Positions 49,891-64,000 of a DNA stretch of 64,000 nt are shown one piece after another; within the stretch, counting starts at the first letter, position 1, and each line of letters begins with the position of its first letter. The notes beneath the pieces are model-generated. The model was not told the origin of the DNA, made no database searches, and worked only from the letters and a program-made list of their open reading frames with translations. Position numbers and translations under genes: made by a program. Source of the DNA: Panulirus ornatus (lineage: Eukaryota; Arthropoda; Malacostraca; Decapoda; Palinuridae); assembly GCF_036320965.1 (NCBI RefSeq), contig NC_092225.1:5230282-5294281 (forward strand), read 5' to 3'.

Positions 49891-49916
49891 CGCGCAACTT
49901 CATAGAACATACAAAC

Positions 49917-49987
49917 CTCCAACAGCCACGATCGAACCCGGGACCCCTGTTCAAGAGGCAGGCATGCTAACCGCTAGGCTATGGGAC
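49917..49987 (-). repeat. tRNA-like sequence, copy 1
   Basis: The minus strand reads GTCCCATAGCCTAGCGGTTA, then GCATGCCTGCCTCTTGAACA, then GGGGTCCCGGGTTCGATCG. The D-arm-like TAGCGGTTAGCAT and a B-box-like GGTTCGATC are present. The B box is one base shorter than the GGTTCGANTCC consensus and has one mismatch. A 7-base anticodon-like loop CTCTTGA would read CTT. It is better viewed as a tRNA-derived repeat than a tRNA gene. Confidence 0.6.
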
Positions 49988-50260
49988 AGTATAATAGGAA
50001 ACAACTATTCGAATACTAAGTTCTCGAATACCCTTCGTCTCACAATGGTGAGCAACGGGGTCTATACCGGTTATTATACCGGTCTATATCGAACCTATAT
50101 ATATATATACCTCCGCGTTGTACGGTTAGGTTCGGTAAAACGCTATCAGCTGGCTATGTGCGTCTGTTCGGAAATAACCGGTACAGACCCCGTTGCTCAC
50201 CATTGTGAGATGAAGGGAATTCGAGTACTTAGTATTCGAATAGTTGTTTCCTATTATACA

Positions 50261-50331
50261 GTCCCATAGCCTAGCGGTTAGCATGCCTGCCTCTTGCACA
50301 GGGGTCCCGGGTTCGATCCTGGCTGTTGGAG
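50261..50331 (+). repeat. tRNA-like sequence, copy 2
   Basis: Same block in the opposite orientation: GTCCCATAGCC, TAGCGGTTAGCATGCCTGCC, CTCTTGCACAGG and GGTTCGATCC. The anticodon-like stem keeps CCTG/CAGG pairing. The B box lacks one base of the canonical 11. The acceptor ends GTCCCAT and TGTTGGA pair poorly. Confidence 0.6.
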
Positions 50332-50537
50332 GTTTGTATGTTCTATGAAGGTGCGCGTTCATATGCACTTTATTCGTATTCATATACCTCTGCGTTGTAC
50401 AGTTAGGTTAGATAAAACGCTATCAGCTGGCTATGTGCATCTGTTCGGAAATAACCGGTATAGACCCCGTTGCTCACCATTGTGAGACGAAGGGTATTCA
50501 AGTACTTAGTATTCGAATAGTTGTTTCCTATTATACA

Positions 50538-50608
50538 GTCCCATAGCCTAGCGGTCAGCATGCCTGCCTCTTGCACAGGGGTCCCGGGTTCGATCCTGGC
50601 TGTTGGAG
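50538..50608 (+). repeat. tRNA-like sequence, copy 3
   Basis: Direct repeat of copy 2, with TAGCGGTCAGCATG in the D-arm-like part. The distance from copy 2 to copy 3 is 277 bases, and the intervening sequence repeats the spacer motifs of the inverted repeat (GTTGTACAGTTAGG, CGCTATCAGCTGGCTATGTG, GCTCACCATTGTGAG). Confidence 0.6.
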
Positions 50609-52031
<1,423 letters not shown>

Positions 52032-52051
52032 AAAAAATATATATGTATATA

Positions 52052-52134
<83 letters not shown>

Positions 52135-52145
52135 GGTAAAGTGTG
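52032..52145. repeat. TA microsatellite and left TSD
   Basis: About 100 bases of TA with TG/CA interruptions, then ATATGGTAAAGTGTG (52131-52145), which is repeated at 55501-55515. Confidence 0.95.
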
Positions 52146-55100
52146 CGTGTGTGTGTGTATGTGTGTGTATGTGTATATATATATATATGTATATTATCCC
52201 TGGGGATAGGGGTGAAAGAATACTTCCCGCGCATTCCTCGAGTATCGTAGAAAGCGACTAGATGGGACGGGAGCGGGGGGCCAGAAATCCTCCCCTCCTT
52301 GTACTTTTTTAACTTTCTAAAATGGGAAACAGGAGAAGGAGTCACGCGGGGAGTGCTCATACTCCTCGAAGGCTCAGATTGGGGTGCCTAAATGTGTGTG
52401 GATGTAACGAAGATGTGAAAAAAGGAGAGATAGGTAGTATGTTGAGGAAAGGAACCTGGATGTTTTGGCTCTGAGTGAAACGAAGCTCAAGGGTGAAGGG
52501 GAAGAGTGGTTTGGGAATGTTTTGGGAGTAAATGCAGGGGTTAATGAGAGGACAAGAGCAAGGGAAGGAATAGCAGTACTCCTGAAACAGGAGTTGTGGG
52601 AGTACGTGATAGAATGTAAGGAAGTAAATTCTCAATTAATATGGGTAAAACTGAAAGTTGATGGAGAGAGATGGGTGATTATTGGTGCATATGCACCTGG
52701 GCATGAGAAGAAAGATCATGAGAGGCAAGTGTTTTGGGAGAAGCTTAATGAGTGTGTTAGTGGTTTTGATGCACGAGACCGGGTTATAGTGATGGGTGAT
52801 TTGAATGCAAAGGTGAGTAATGTGGCAGTTGAGGGAATAATTGGTATACATGGGGTGATCAGTGTTGTAAATGGAAATGGTGAAGAGCTTGTAGATTTAT
52901 GTGCTGAAAAAGGACTGATGATTGGGGAATACCTGGTTTAAAAAGCGAGATATACATAAGTATACTTATGTAAGTAGGAAAGATGGCCAGAGAGCGTTAT
53001 TGGATTACGTGTTAATTGTCAGGCGCGCGAAAGAGAGACTTTTGGATGTTAATGTGCTGAGAGGTGCAACTGGAGGGATGTCTGATCATTATCTTGTGGA
53101 GGCTAAGGTGAAGATTTGTATGGGTTTTCAGAAAAAAAGAGTGAATGTTGGTGGTGAGAGTAAGTGAGCTTGGGAAGGAGACTTGTGTGAGGAAGTACCA
53201 GGAGAGACTGAGTACAGAATGGAAAAAGGTGAGAACAATGGAAGTAAGGGGAGTGGGGGAGGAATGGGATGTATTTAGGGAAACAGTGATGGATTACGCA
53301 AAAGATGCTTGTGGCATGAGAAGAGTGGGAGGTGGGTTGATTAGAAAGGGTAGTGAGTGGTGGGATGATGAAGTAAGAGTATTAGTGAAAGAGAAGAGAG
53401 TGGCATTTAGACGATTTTTGCAGGGAAAAAATGCAGTTGAGTGGGAGATGTATAAAAGAAAGAGACAGGAGGTCAAGAGAAAGGTGCAAGAGGTGGAAAA
53501 GAGGGCAAATGAGAGTTCGGGTGAGAGAGTATCATTAAATTTTAGGGAGAATAAAAAGATGTTCTGGAAGGAGGTAAATAAAATGCGTAAGACAAGGGAG
53601 CAAATGGGAACTTCAGTGAAGGGGGGAAATGGGGAGGTGATAATAAGTAGTGGTGATGTGAGAAGGAGATGGAGTGAATATTTTGAAGGTTTGTTGAATG
53701 TGTTTGATGATAGAGTGGCAGATATAGGGTGTTTTGATCGAGGTGGTGTGCAAAGTGAGAGGGTTATGGAAAATGATTTGGTAAACAGAGAAGAGGTAGT
53801 AAAAGCTTTGCGGAAGATGAAAGCCGGCAAGGCAGCAGGTTTGAATGGTATTGCAGTGGAATTTATTAAAAAAGGGGGTGACTGTATTGTTGACTGGTTG
53901 GTAAGGTTATTTAATGTATGTATGACTCACGGTGAGGTGCCTGAGGATTGGCGGAATGCGTGCATAGTGCCATTGTACAAAGGCAAAGGGGATAAGAGTG
54001 AGTGCTCAGATTACAGAGGTATAAGTTTGTTTAGTATTCCTGGTAAATTATATGGGAGGGTATTGATTGAGAGGGTGAAGGCATGTACAGAGCATCAGAT
54101 TGGGGAAGAGCAGTGGGGTTTCAGAAGTGGTAGAGGATGTGTGGATCAGGTGTTTGCTTTGAAGAATGTATGTGAGAAATACTTAGAAAAGCAAATGGAT
54201 TTGTATGTAGCATTTATGGATCTGGAGAAGGCATATGATAGAGTTGATAGACATGATCTGTGGAAGGTATTAAGAATATATGGTTTGGGAGGCAAGTTGT
54301 TAGGAGCAGTGAAAAGTTTTTATCGAGGATGTAAGGCATGTGTACGTGTAGGAAGAGAGGAAAGTGACTGGTTCTCAGTGAATGTAGGTTTGCGGCAGGG
54401 GTGTGTGATGTGTCCATTATTGTTTAATTTGTTTATGGACGGAGTTGTTAGGGAGGTGAATGCAAGAGTTTTGGAAAGAGACGCAAGTATGAAGTCTGTT
54501 GGGGATGAGAGAGCTTGGGAAGTGAGTCAGTTGTGTTTCGCTGATGATACAGCACTGGTGGCTTATTCATGTGAGAAACTGCAGAAGCTGGTGACTGAGT
54601 TTGGTAAAGTGTGTGAAAGAAGAAAGTTAAGAGTAAATGTGAATAAGAGCAAGGTTATTAGGTACAGTAGGGTTGAGGGTCAAGTCAATTGGGAGGTGAG
54701 TTTGAATGGAGAAAAACTGGAGGAAGTGAAGTGTTTTAGATATCTGGGAGTGGATCTGGCAGCGGATGGAACCATGGAAGCGGAAGTGGATCATAGGGTG
54801 GGGGGGGCGGGGCGAAAATTTTGGGAGCCTTGAAGAATGTGTGGAAGTCGAGAACATTATCTCGGAAAGCAAAGATGGGTATGTTTGAAGGAATAGTGGT
54901 TCCAACAATGTTGTATGGTTGCGAGGAGTGGGCTATGGATAGAGTTGTTTGCAGGAGGATGGATGTGCTGGAAATGAGATGTTTGAGGACAATGTGTGGT
55001 GTGAGGTGGTTTGATCGAGTAAGTAACGTAAGGGTGAGAGAGATGTGTGGAAATAAAAAGAGCGTGGTTGAGAGAGCAGAAGAGGGTGTTTTGAAATGGT

Positions 55101-55500
55101 TTGGGCACATGGAGAGAATGAGTGAGGAAAGATTGACCAAGAGGATATATGTGTCGGAGGTGGAGGGAACGAGAAGAGGGAGACCAAATTGGAGGTGGAA
55201 AGATTGAGTGAAAAAGATTTTGTTTGATCGGGCCCTGAACATGCAGGAGGGTGAAAGGAGGGCAAGTAAGAGAGTGAATTGGAGCGATGTGGTATACCGG
55301 GGTTGACGTGCTATCAGTGGATTGAATCGGGGCATGTGAAGCGTCTGGGGTAAACCATGGAAAGCTGTGTAGGTATGTATATTTGCGTGTGTGGACGTAT
55401 GTATATATATGTGTATGGGGGTGGGTTGGGCCATTTCTTTCGTCTGTTTCCTTGCGCTACCTCGCAAACGCGGGAGACAGCGACAAAAAAATAAAAAAAA
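52146..55500 (+). mobile_element. Full-length young LINE with 15-bp TSD
   Basis: The copy is flanked by ATATGGTAAAGTGTG on both sides (52131-52145, 55501-55515). It comprises a GT-rich leader (52146-52193), 5' UTR (52194-52321), ORF (52322-55304), short 3' UTR (55305-55487) and an A-rich tail. The target is the 5'-truncated LINE that resumes at 55501. The ORF has five breaks: a missing T near 52443, an extra G near 52927, an 11-base deletion near 53150, an indel in the G run at 54798-54815, and GGA to TGA at 55205-55207. The 562-codon frame 53145-54833 covers the whole RT; its polymerase box reads CFADDTALV and GLNGIAVEF replaces GLDGIAVEF. Confidence 0.95.
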
Positions 55501-56405
55501 ATATGGTAAAGTGTGTGAAAGAAGAAAGTTAAGAGTAAATGTGAATAAGAGCAAGATTATTAGGTACAGTAGGATTTAGGGTCAAGTCAATTGGGAGGTA
55601 AGTTTGAATCGAGAAAAACTGGAGGAAGTAAAGTGTTTTAGATATATGGGAGTGGATCTGGCAGCTGATAAAACCATGGAAGCGGAAGTGGATCATAGGG
55701 TGGGGGAGGGGGCGAAAATCCTGGGAGCCTTGAAGAATGTGTGGAAGTCGAGAACATTATCTCGGAAAGCAAAAATGGCTATTTTTGCAGGAATAGTGGC
55801 TCCAACAATGTTGTATGGTTACGAGGCGTGGGCTATGGATAGAGTTGTTGCGTAGGAGGATGGATGTGCTGGAAATGAGATGTTTGAGGACAATGTGTGG
55901 TGTGAGGTTGTTTGATCGAGTAAGTAACGTAAGGGTAAGAGAGATGTGTGGAAATAAAAAAAACGTGGTTGAGAGAGCAGAAGAGGGTGTTTTGAAATGG
56001 TTTGGGCATATGGAGAGAATGAGTGAGAAAAGATTGACCAAGAGGATATATGTGTCTTAGGTGGAGGGAACGAGGAGAAGTGGGATACCAAATTGGAGGT
56101 GGAAAGATGGAGTGAAAAAGATTTTGTGTGATCGGGTCCTGAACATGCAGGAGGGTGAAAGGAGGGCAAGGAATAGAGTGAATTGGATGGATGTGGTATA
56201 CCGCGGTTGACCTGCTGTCAGTGGATTGAATCAGGGCATGTAAATCGTCTGGGGTAAACCATGGAAAGCTGTGAAGGTATGTATATTTGCGTGTGTTGAC
56301 GTATGTATATACATGTGTATGGGGGTGGGTTGGGCCATTTCTTTCCTCTGTTTCCTTGCGCTACCTCCCAAACGCGGGAGACAGCGACAAAGCAAAAAAA
56401 AAGAA
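55501..56405 (+). mobile_element. 5'-truncated LINE, target of the nested insertion
   Basis: The copy begins at GGTAAAGTGTGTGAAAGAAG (codons for [11 protein letters not shown]) and runs to a short 3' UTR (56213-56405). Stops at about 55577 and 56058 and an indel near 55852 break the ORF. CDRVLNMQEGE keeps the young-subfamily Cys. Its original left neighbour was the TA array at 52032-52132. Confidence 0.92.
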
Positions 56406-56421
56406 AAAATATATATATATG

Positions 56422-56507
<86 letters not shown>

Positions 56508-56520
56508 TCTCTTTTTTTTT
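56406..56520. repeat. TA microsatellite with poly(T) end
   Basis: About 100 bases of TA and a T-rich run, between a + LINE tail and a - LINE tail. Confidence 0.96.
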
Positions 56521-58356
56521 TCGCTGTCTCCCGCGTTTGCGAGGTAGCGCAAGGAAACAGACGAAAGAAAGGGCCCAACCCACCCCCATACACATGTATA
56601 TACATACGTCCTCACACGCAAATATACATACCTACACAGCTTTCCATGGTTCACCCCAGACGCTTCACATGCCTTGATTCAATCCACTGACAGCACGTCA
56701 ACCCCGGTATACCACACCGATCCAATTCACTCTATTCCTTGCCCTCCTTTCACCCTCCTGCATGTTCAGGACCCGATCACACAAAATCTTTTTCACTCCA
56801 TCTTTCCACCTCCAATTTGGTCACCCACTTCTCCTCGTTCCCTCCACCTCCGACACATATATCCTCTTGGTCAATCTTTCCTCACTCATTCTCTCCATAT
56901 GCCCAAACCATTTCAAAAGACCCTCTTCTCTCTGAACCACGCTCTTTTTATTTCCACACATCTCTCTTACCCTTACGTTACTTACTCGATCAAACAACCT
57001 CACACCACACATTGTCCTCAAACATCTCATTTCCAGCACATCCATCCTCCTGTGCAGAACTCTATCCATAGCCCACGCCTCCCAACCATACAATATTGTT
57101 GGAACCACTATTCCTTCAAACATACCTATTTTTGCTTTCCGAGATAATGTTCTCGACTTCCACACATTCTTCAAGGCTCCCAAAATTTTCGCCCCGTCCC
57201 CCACCCTATGATCTACTTCCGCTTCCATGGTTCCCTCTGCTGCCAGATCCACTCCCAGATATCTAAAACACTTTACTTCCTCCAGTTTTTCTCCATTCAA
57301 ACTCACCTCCCAATTGACTTGACCCTCAACCCCACTGTACCTAATTACTTTGCTCTTATTCACATTTACTCTTAACTTTCTTATTTCACACACTTTACCA
57401 AACTCAGTCACCAGCTTCTGCAGTTTCTCACATGAATCAGCCACCACGCTGTATCATCATCGAACAACAACTGACTCACTTCCCAAGCTCTCTCATCCCC
57501 AACAAACTTCATACTTGCCCCTTTTTCCAAAACTCTTGCATTTACCTCCCTAACAACTCCATCCATAAGCAAATTAAACAACCATGGAGACATCACACAC
57601 CCCTGCTGTAAACCTACATTCACAGAGAATCAATCACTTTCCTCTCTTCCTACACGTACACATGCCTTACATCCTCGATAAAAACTTTTCACTGCTTCTA
57701 ACAACTTGCTTCCCACACCATATATTCTTAATACCTTCCACAGAGCATCTCTATCAACTCTATCATATGCCTTCTCCAGATTCATAAATGCTACATACAA
57801 ATTCATTTCTTTTCTAAGTATTTCTCACATACATTCTTCAAAGCAAACACCTGATCCACACATCCTCTACCACTTCTGAAACCCCACTGCTCTTCCCCAA
57901 TCTGATGCTCTGTACATGCCTTCACCCTCTCAATCAATACCCTCCCATATAATTTACTAGGAATACTCAACAAACTTATACCTCTGTAATTTGAGCACTC
58001 ACTCTTATCCCCTTTGCCTTTGTACAATGGCACTATGCACGCATTCCGCCAATCCTCAGGCACCTCACCATGAGTCATACGTACATTAAACAACCTTACT
58101 AACCAGCCAATAATACATTCACCCCCTTTTTTAATAAATTCCACTGCAATACCATCCAAACCTACTGCCTTGTCGGTTTTCATTTTCCGCAAAGCTTTTA
58201 CTACCTCTTCTCTGTTTATCATATTATTTTCCCTAACCCTCTCACTTTGCACACCACCTCGACCAAAACACCCAACATCTGCCACTCTATCATCAAACAC
58301 ATTGAACAAACCTTCGAAATGCTCACTCCATCTCCTTCTCACATCACCAATACTTG
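56521..58356 (-). mobile_element. RTE-like LINE, young subfamily
   Basis: The minus strand has a short 3' UTR (56521-56705), C-terminal and RT codons (56821-57623) with LFDDDTAWW (FADD damaged and out of frame), and the RT N half (57803-58357) with [15 protein letters not shown]. It is interrupted at 58356 by a long TA array and continues at 58799. The private variants [20 protein letters not shown] are shared with the + copy to its right. Confidence 0.9.
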
Positions 58357-59290
<934 letters not shown>

Positions 59291-60308
59291 TGGTAAACAG
59301 AGAAGAGGTAGTAAAAGCTTTGCGGAAGATGGAAGCAGGGAAGGCAGCGAGTTTGGATTGTATTGCAGTGGAATTTACCAAAAAAGGGCGTGACTGTATT
59401 GTTGACTGGTTGGGAAGGTTATTCAATGTCTGTATGATTCATGGCGAAGTGCCTGAGGATTGGCGGAGTGCTTTCATGGTGCCATGGTACAAGGGCCAAG
59501 GGGATAAAATTGAGTGCTCGAATTACAGAGGTATACGTTTGTTGAGTATTCCTTGGAAATTACTTGGGAGGGTATTGATTGAGCGGGTGAAGGCATGTAT
59601 AGTGCAACAGATTGGGGAAGAACAGTGTGGTCTCAGACGTGGTAGAGGAAGTGTTTATCAGGTGTTTGCTTTGAAGAATTTATGTGAGAAATACTTAGAA
59701 AAGCAAATGGATCTGTATATAGCATTTATGGATCTAGAGAAGGGATATGATAGAGTTGATAGAGATGCTTTGTGGAAGGTATTATGAATATATGGTGTGG
59801 GAGGCACGATTCTAGAATCAGTGAAAAGTTTTTATTTAGGATGTAAGGCATGTGTACGTGTAGGAAGAGAGAAAATCGATTGATTCTCAGTGAATGTTGG
59901 TTTGCGGCCGGGGTTGCGTGATGTCTCTATGGTTGTCTGATTTGTTTATGGATGGGGTTGTTAGGGAGGTGAATGCAAGAGTTTTGTAAAGAGGGGCAAG
60001 TATGCAGTCTGTTGTGGATGAGAGAGCTCTGGTGCTGAGTCAGGTATTGTTTGCTAATGATACAGCGCTAGTGGCTGATTCATGTGAGAAACTGCAGAAG
60101 CTGGTGACTGAGTTTGATAAAGTGTGTGATAAAGAAGTACGCTGAGAGTAAATGTCAATAAGAGCAAGGTTTTTAGGTACAGTAGGGTTAAGGGACAAGT
60201 CAGTTGGAAGGTAAGTTTGAATCGAGAAAAACCGGAAGAAGTGAAGTGTTTCAGATATCTGGGAGTGCATTTGGCAGCGGATGAACCCATGGAAGAGGAA
60301 GTGAATCA

Positions 60309-60807
60309 TCAGGTGTTCCCAATTAATAGTCCTTTTTCAGTACAGAACTCCACAAGGTATTCACCATTTCTATTCATAATACCGAGTAACCCATGACCCC
60401 TAGTTATACCCTCAACTGCCACATTACTCACCTTCGCATTTATATCACCCATTACCAATACGTGGTATCTTCCATCAAAAGTGCTGACTCACTTCTGCTC
60501 CTAAAAAACTTAACTTTCAAGAAGTTTCTTTTCATGGTAAGGTGCATAAGCATGATTACATATCACCTTTTGCCATCCACTTTAATTTTACCCATGTCAG
60601 TCTAGAATTCACTTCCTTATACTCTTTCACATACTCCCATAACTCCTGCTTCAAAAGTAGTGGTACTCCTTCCTTACCTCTCGTAATCTCTCCAACCCCT
60701 GACTTTATTCCTAAGACATTTCCAAACTTCTGTTCCCCTTTTCCGTTGAGCTTTGTTTCACTCAGAGCTAGAATATGCAGGTTTCTTTTCTCAAATACAC
60801 TACCTCA
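60309..60807 (-). mobile_element. Diverged LINE endonuclease fragment
   Basis: The minus strand shows the endonuclease half: codons matching YLRKETCIFxL-like SETKLNGKG, a MGDINAKVSNVAVEG-like block near 60420-60450, and the IIGAYAPG region replaced by altered codons near 60545. Differences from the other copies are clearly more frequent than between those copies, so it is the oldest piece or a related subfamily. It begins at the inversion junction 60308/60309. Confidence 0.75.
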
Positions 60808-62554
60808 TACGTAATCTAAATCTTCTTATAGGTATGTTCAGCATCTTACATTATATGATTACATTATATGATTTCCTTGATATCTTCTATGCATATAACT
60901 ACACAATGATAATGGTAAGGAATTTTGTAGGCAAATCACCATCCTCCAGGAAGGTACGAAATGACTGAAGGCACTGAAATAATCGTCAGAATCTGGTCTC
61001 ACTTTACCTATTAAGCCCTCTCTTCAGTGCGTAGATACTGCTCGACATATAAACCTAGGCATTAAGACCATTCTTTTCCTCGAAGCAGGGTAAGGCAGGA
61101 TCCTTTCTAAACACCTGGACCATCTCGCACTCTCCGCCACACAACCTCTCTACCTGCCTCCCGCCATATCATTTCATTCCTTTCACTGTTCATCCTCCCT
61201 CTAAAGCCACTACCACTCACTTCTCTGAGGCACATTTTGTCTTCCATTAATTTTTTCCATAAACCTTTTGTTCTAAGCACTAGCATCTTCCCTTACCAAA
61301 ATATTTCCTTTCGCCATTTTTCATGTTCAAATTCATTTTTCATTATGTCATATGCTGCTGTCAACCAGAAGTGTACTTGGATACAACGAGCGAGAGGTTC
61401 TTGTAACGAGTGATTTTCTGTGCCATGGATGCACAGCGGGTTAACAGTGTACTTTACAACCCATCCCTAAACTCACCCACTTCGATATATGTGTCTATCA
61501 TGAACTCCTTTCCAGATTCCATGGGCTGGATCTGAAGCACCAATGCATATCTTACAAGCATGAGTTTGCAGAAATGTGATCCTATGCATCTCCGCAGGAT
61601 ACCAGAGAGCGCGGTATCACACAATTCTCTGAGGTAAACTTGCTTCCCTGCTCACCCGCTTCACACCTGAACATTGTTTTATATTCCCCTTTTTGGTTTT
61701 TGTTCCATTATCATGTAGTGTATTCTACGTTTGCACTGGGTCATCCCCAGGTGGCACACGTTTTTCACTCGTCCCATATAATTCCTTTAGACCCTGTAGC
61801 AACACCATCACCATTCACGCCCTATATTTCAGTAAATACCACATCTCTTCCCCGTTTTTGCTGCTGTAAGCTGCAGGCTCCTCTCACGTATTTTCGCAAT
61901 CAATATTCTCATATGTAATACAGGCAGACAACCTTCCCAGAGACTCTATTGTCCATTTCTGTCTGATTCTTTTTGTGAAATTTCTATTTTCTTAATTTGA
62001 TTTAGCTATCAAAATTTTTTTGGACAATTTCTTTATCTTACTACGAATTTATCACCACAAATATATCTATCATCTATCATCGAAATGTATCATATCAGTC
62101 AATATCCCACCCCTGACTCCAACTCGAATTTCCGGGGATAGGATTAAGCACATGCAACATCTCAGATCTGTACATTTTTAGTTCTTTAACAGTGTATGAA
62201 ACTGAAAACAAGGACTTCCATACTCATAAATCGCTTTATACTTTTCCACTTTGCACAGGAAAATTATTGGTCATGACTGACTAAGTCTCCTTCTGTCACC
62301 TTCCCTTATATCCAAAATCAGAGCCTTTTTCTAGCATCTTTATCTGAAATATCCAAGTTCATAATCAATGTTCTCATGGCATACATTCATATCCTTTATT
62401 GTCTACCTCTCCTTGTATTTTCTTTAGTACTCCTACATATCTTCTTGATCACTGACCATATGCCATACGGTCTACAATGCTTTATCGTCTTACAAGACTC
62501 ACAAGGCAATAATTTCTTTGGTACCTTATTATCCTCCGAAAGGGCAGGAATACA
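60808..62554. other. Non-LINE island, nothing recognised
   Basis: About 1.75 kb without a LINE match or long TA array. All open frames are short (92 codons or fewer) and start at non-ATG codons or lack coding character. A 13-base unit TTACATTATATGA occurs twice in tandem at 60846-60871. Composition is mixed, with CT-rich stretches around 61130-61230. It may be ordinary intergenic or intronic DNA. Confidence 0.6.

Positions 62555-64000
<1,446 letters not shown>

Larger units (their letters stand above)
49891..50356. repeat. Large inverted repeat with tRNA-like arms
   Basis: The left arm 49891-50075 is the reverse complement, with scattered differences, of 50175-50356. Landmarks are the tRNA-like block, CTATTCGAATACTAAG, CACAATGGTGAGCAACGG and GGTCTATACCGG. 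The spacer 50076-50174 contains a short TA run and CTCCGCGTTGTACGGTTAGG. The left arm begins at the gap, so it may be longer. Confidence 0.9.
50261..50608 (+). repeat. Tandem repeat, 277-base period
   Basis: One full 277-base unit (50261-50537) plus the start of the next. With the inverted copy to the left, three partial or full units exist. This is consistent with a satellite or SINE-like family built on a tRNA-like module. Confidence 0.8.

Noticed and set aside
50261..50331. Functional tRNA gene
   Set aside because: The B box is one base short, the T stem and acceptor pairing are weak, and the block is part of a tandem repeat.
60846..60871. Tandem 13-base TTACATTATATGA pair
   Set aside because: Two short AT-rich units are common by slippage and suggest nothing further.
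61640..61918. 92-codon frame in the quiet island
   Set aside because: It starts at TTG, not ATG, has no recognisable domain and is not unusually long for this composition.

Overview
The window is eukaryotic, intron-era genomic DNA, very probably from a decapod crustacean (lobster, crayfish, shrimp or crab). The basis is indirect: dozens of copies of one endonuclease/reverse-transcriptase LINE of the RTE type, pure TA microsatellites hundreds of bases long, and no bacterial gene layout. The species call rests on remembered similarity to decapod repeats and was not searched. Three runs of exactly 100 N (13641-13740, 26759-26858, 49791-49890) are scaffold gaps.

Almost everything is one LINE family. 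A complete element has a 5' UTR of about 125 bases beginning at TATCCCTGGGGATA, one ORF of about 998 codons (APE-type endonuclease, then reverse transcriptase with the FADD box, then a C-terminal region containing YGCEAW, WFGHMER and GRPNWRWKD), and a 3' UTR ending GCGACAAAG plus an A-rich tail. About 30 pieces lie in both orientations, often nested, tail-to-tail or butted at inversion junctions. Two subfamilies are visible: an older one with a long (about 450 base) 3' UTR and a younger one with a short (about 180 base) 3' UTR. The best copy, 29465-32877 (+), has an 11-base target-site duplication and a reading frame broken only by one extra G. A second full-length copy, 52146-55500 (+), has a 15-base target-site duplication inside another copy of the same family.

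Layout: 1-2414 scrambled LINE pieces; 2720-5975 old full ORF copy (+); 6064-13640 copies (-), (+), (-); 13741-16666 copy (-); 16945-19690 short LINE-derived units and copies; 19690-22752 old copy (-); 23030-26262 two copies (+); 26347-27417 short unit, gap and a non-LINE stretch with a possible LTR/primer-binding boundary; 27583-29145 copies (-); 29254-35361 old copy (-) split by the young near-intact copy (+); 35401-40806 three more copies; 40945-41800 a non-LINE island with a perfect hairpin and a possible first exon; 41837-45404 rearranged copies; 45405-46425 a degenerate gene-like open frame with a membrane segment; 46506-49790 old full-length copy (+); 49891-50770 an inverted and tandem tRNA-like repeat; 50916-60807 further copies including a palindrome at 58.8-59.3 kb; 60808-62554 a quiet island; 62555-63715 last copy; 63716-64000 TA array.

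No confident single-copy host gene was found. The only host-like coding candidates are 41227-41584 (-) and 45405-46273 (+). The most distinctive structure is the coupling between LINE copies and TA arrays: arrays sit at truncation points, inversion junctions and palindrome centres, and one array has grown inside a LINE ORF.
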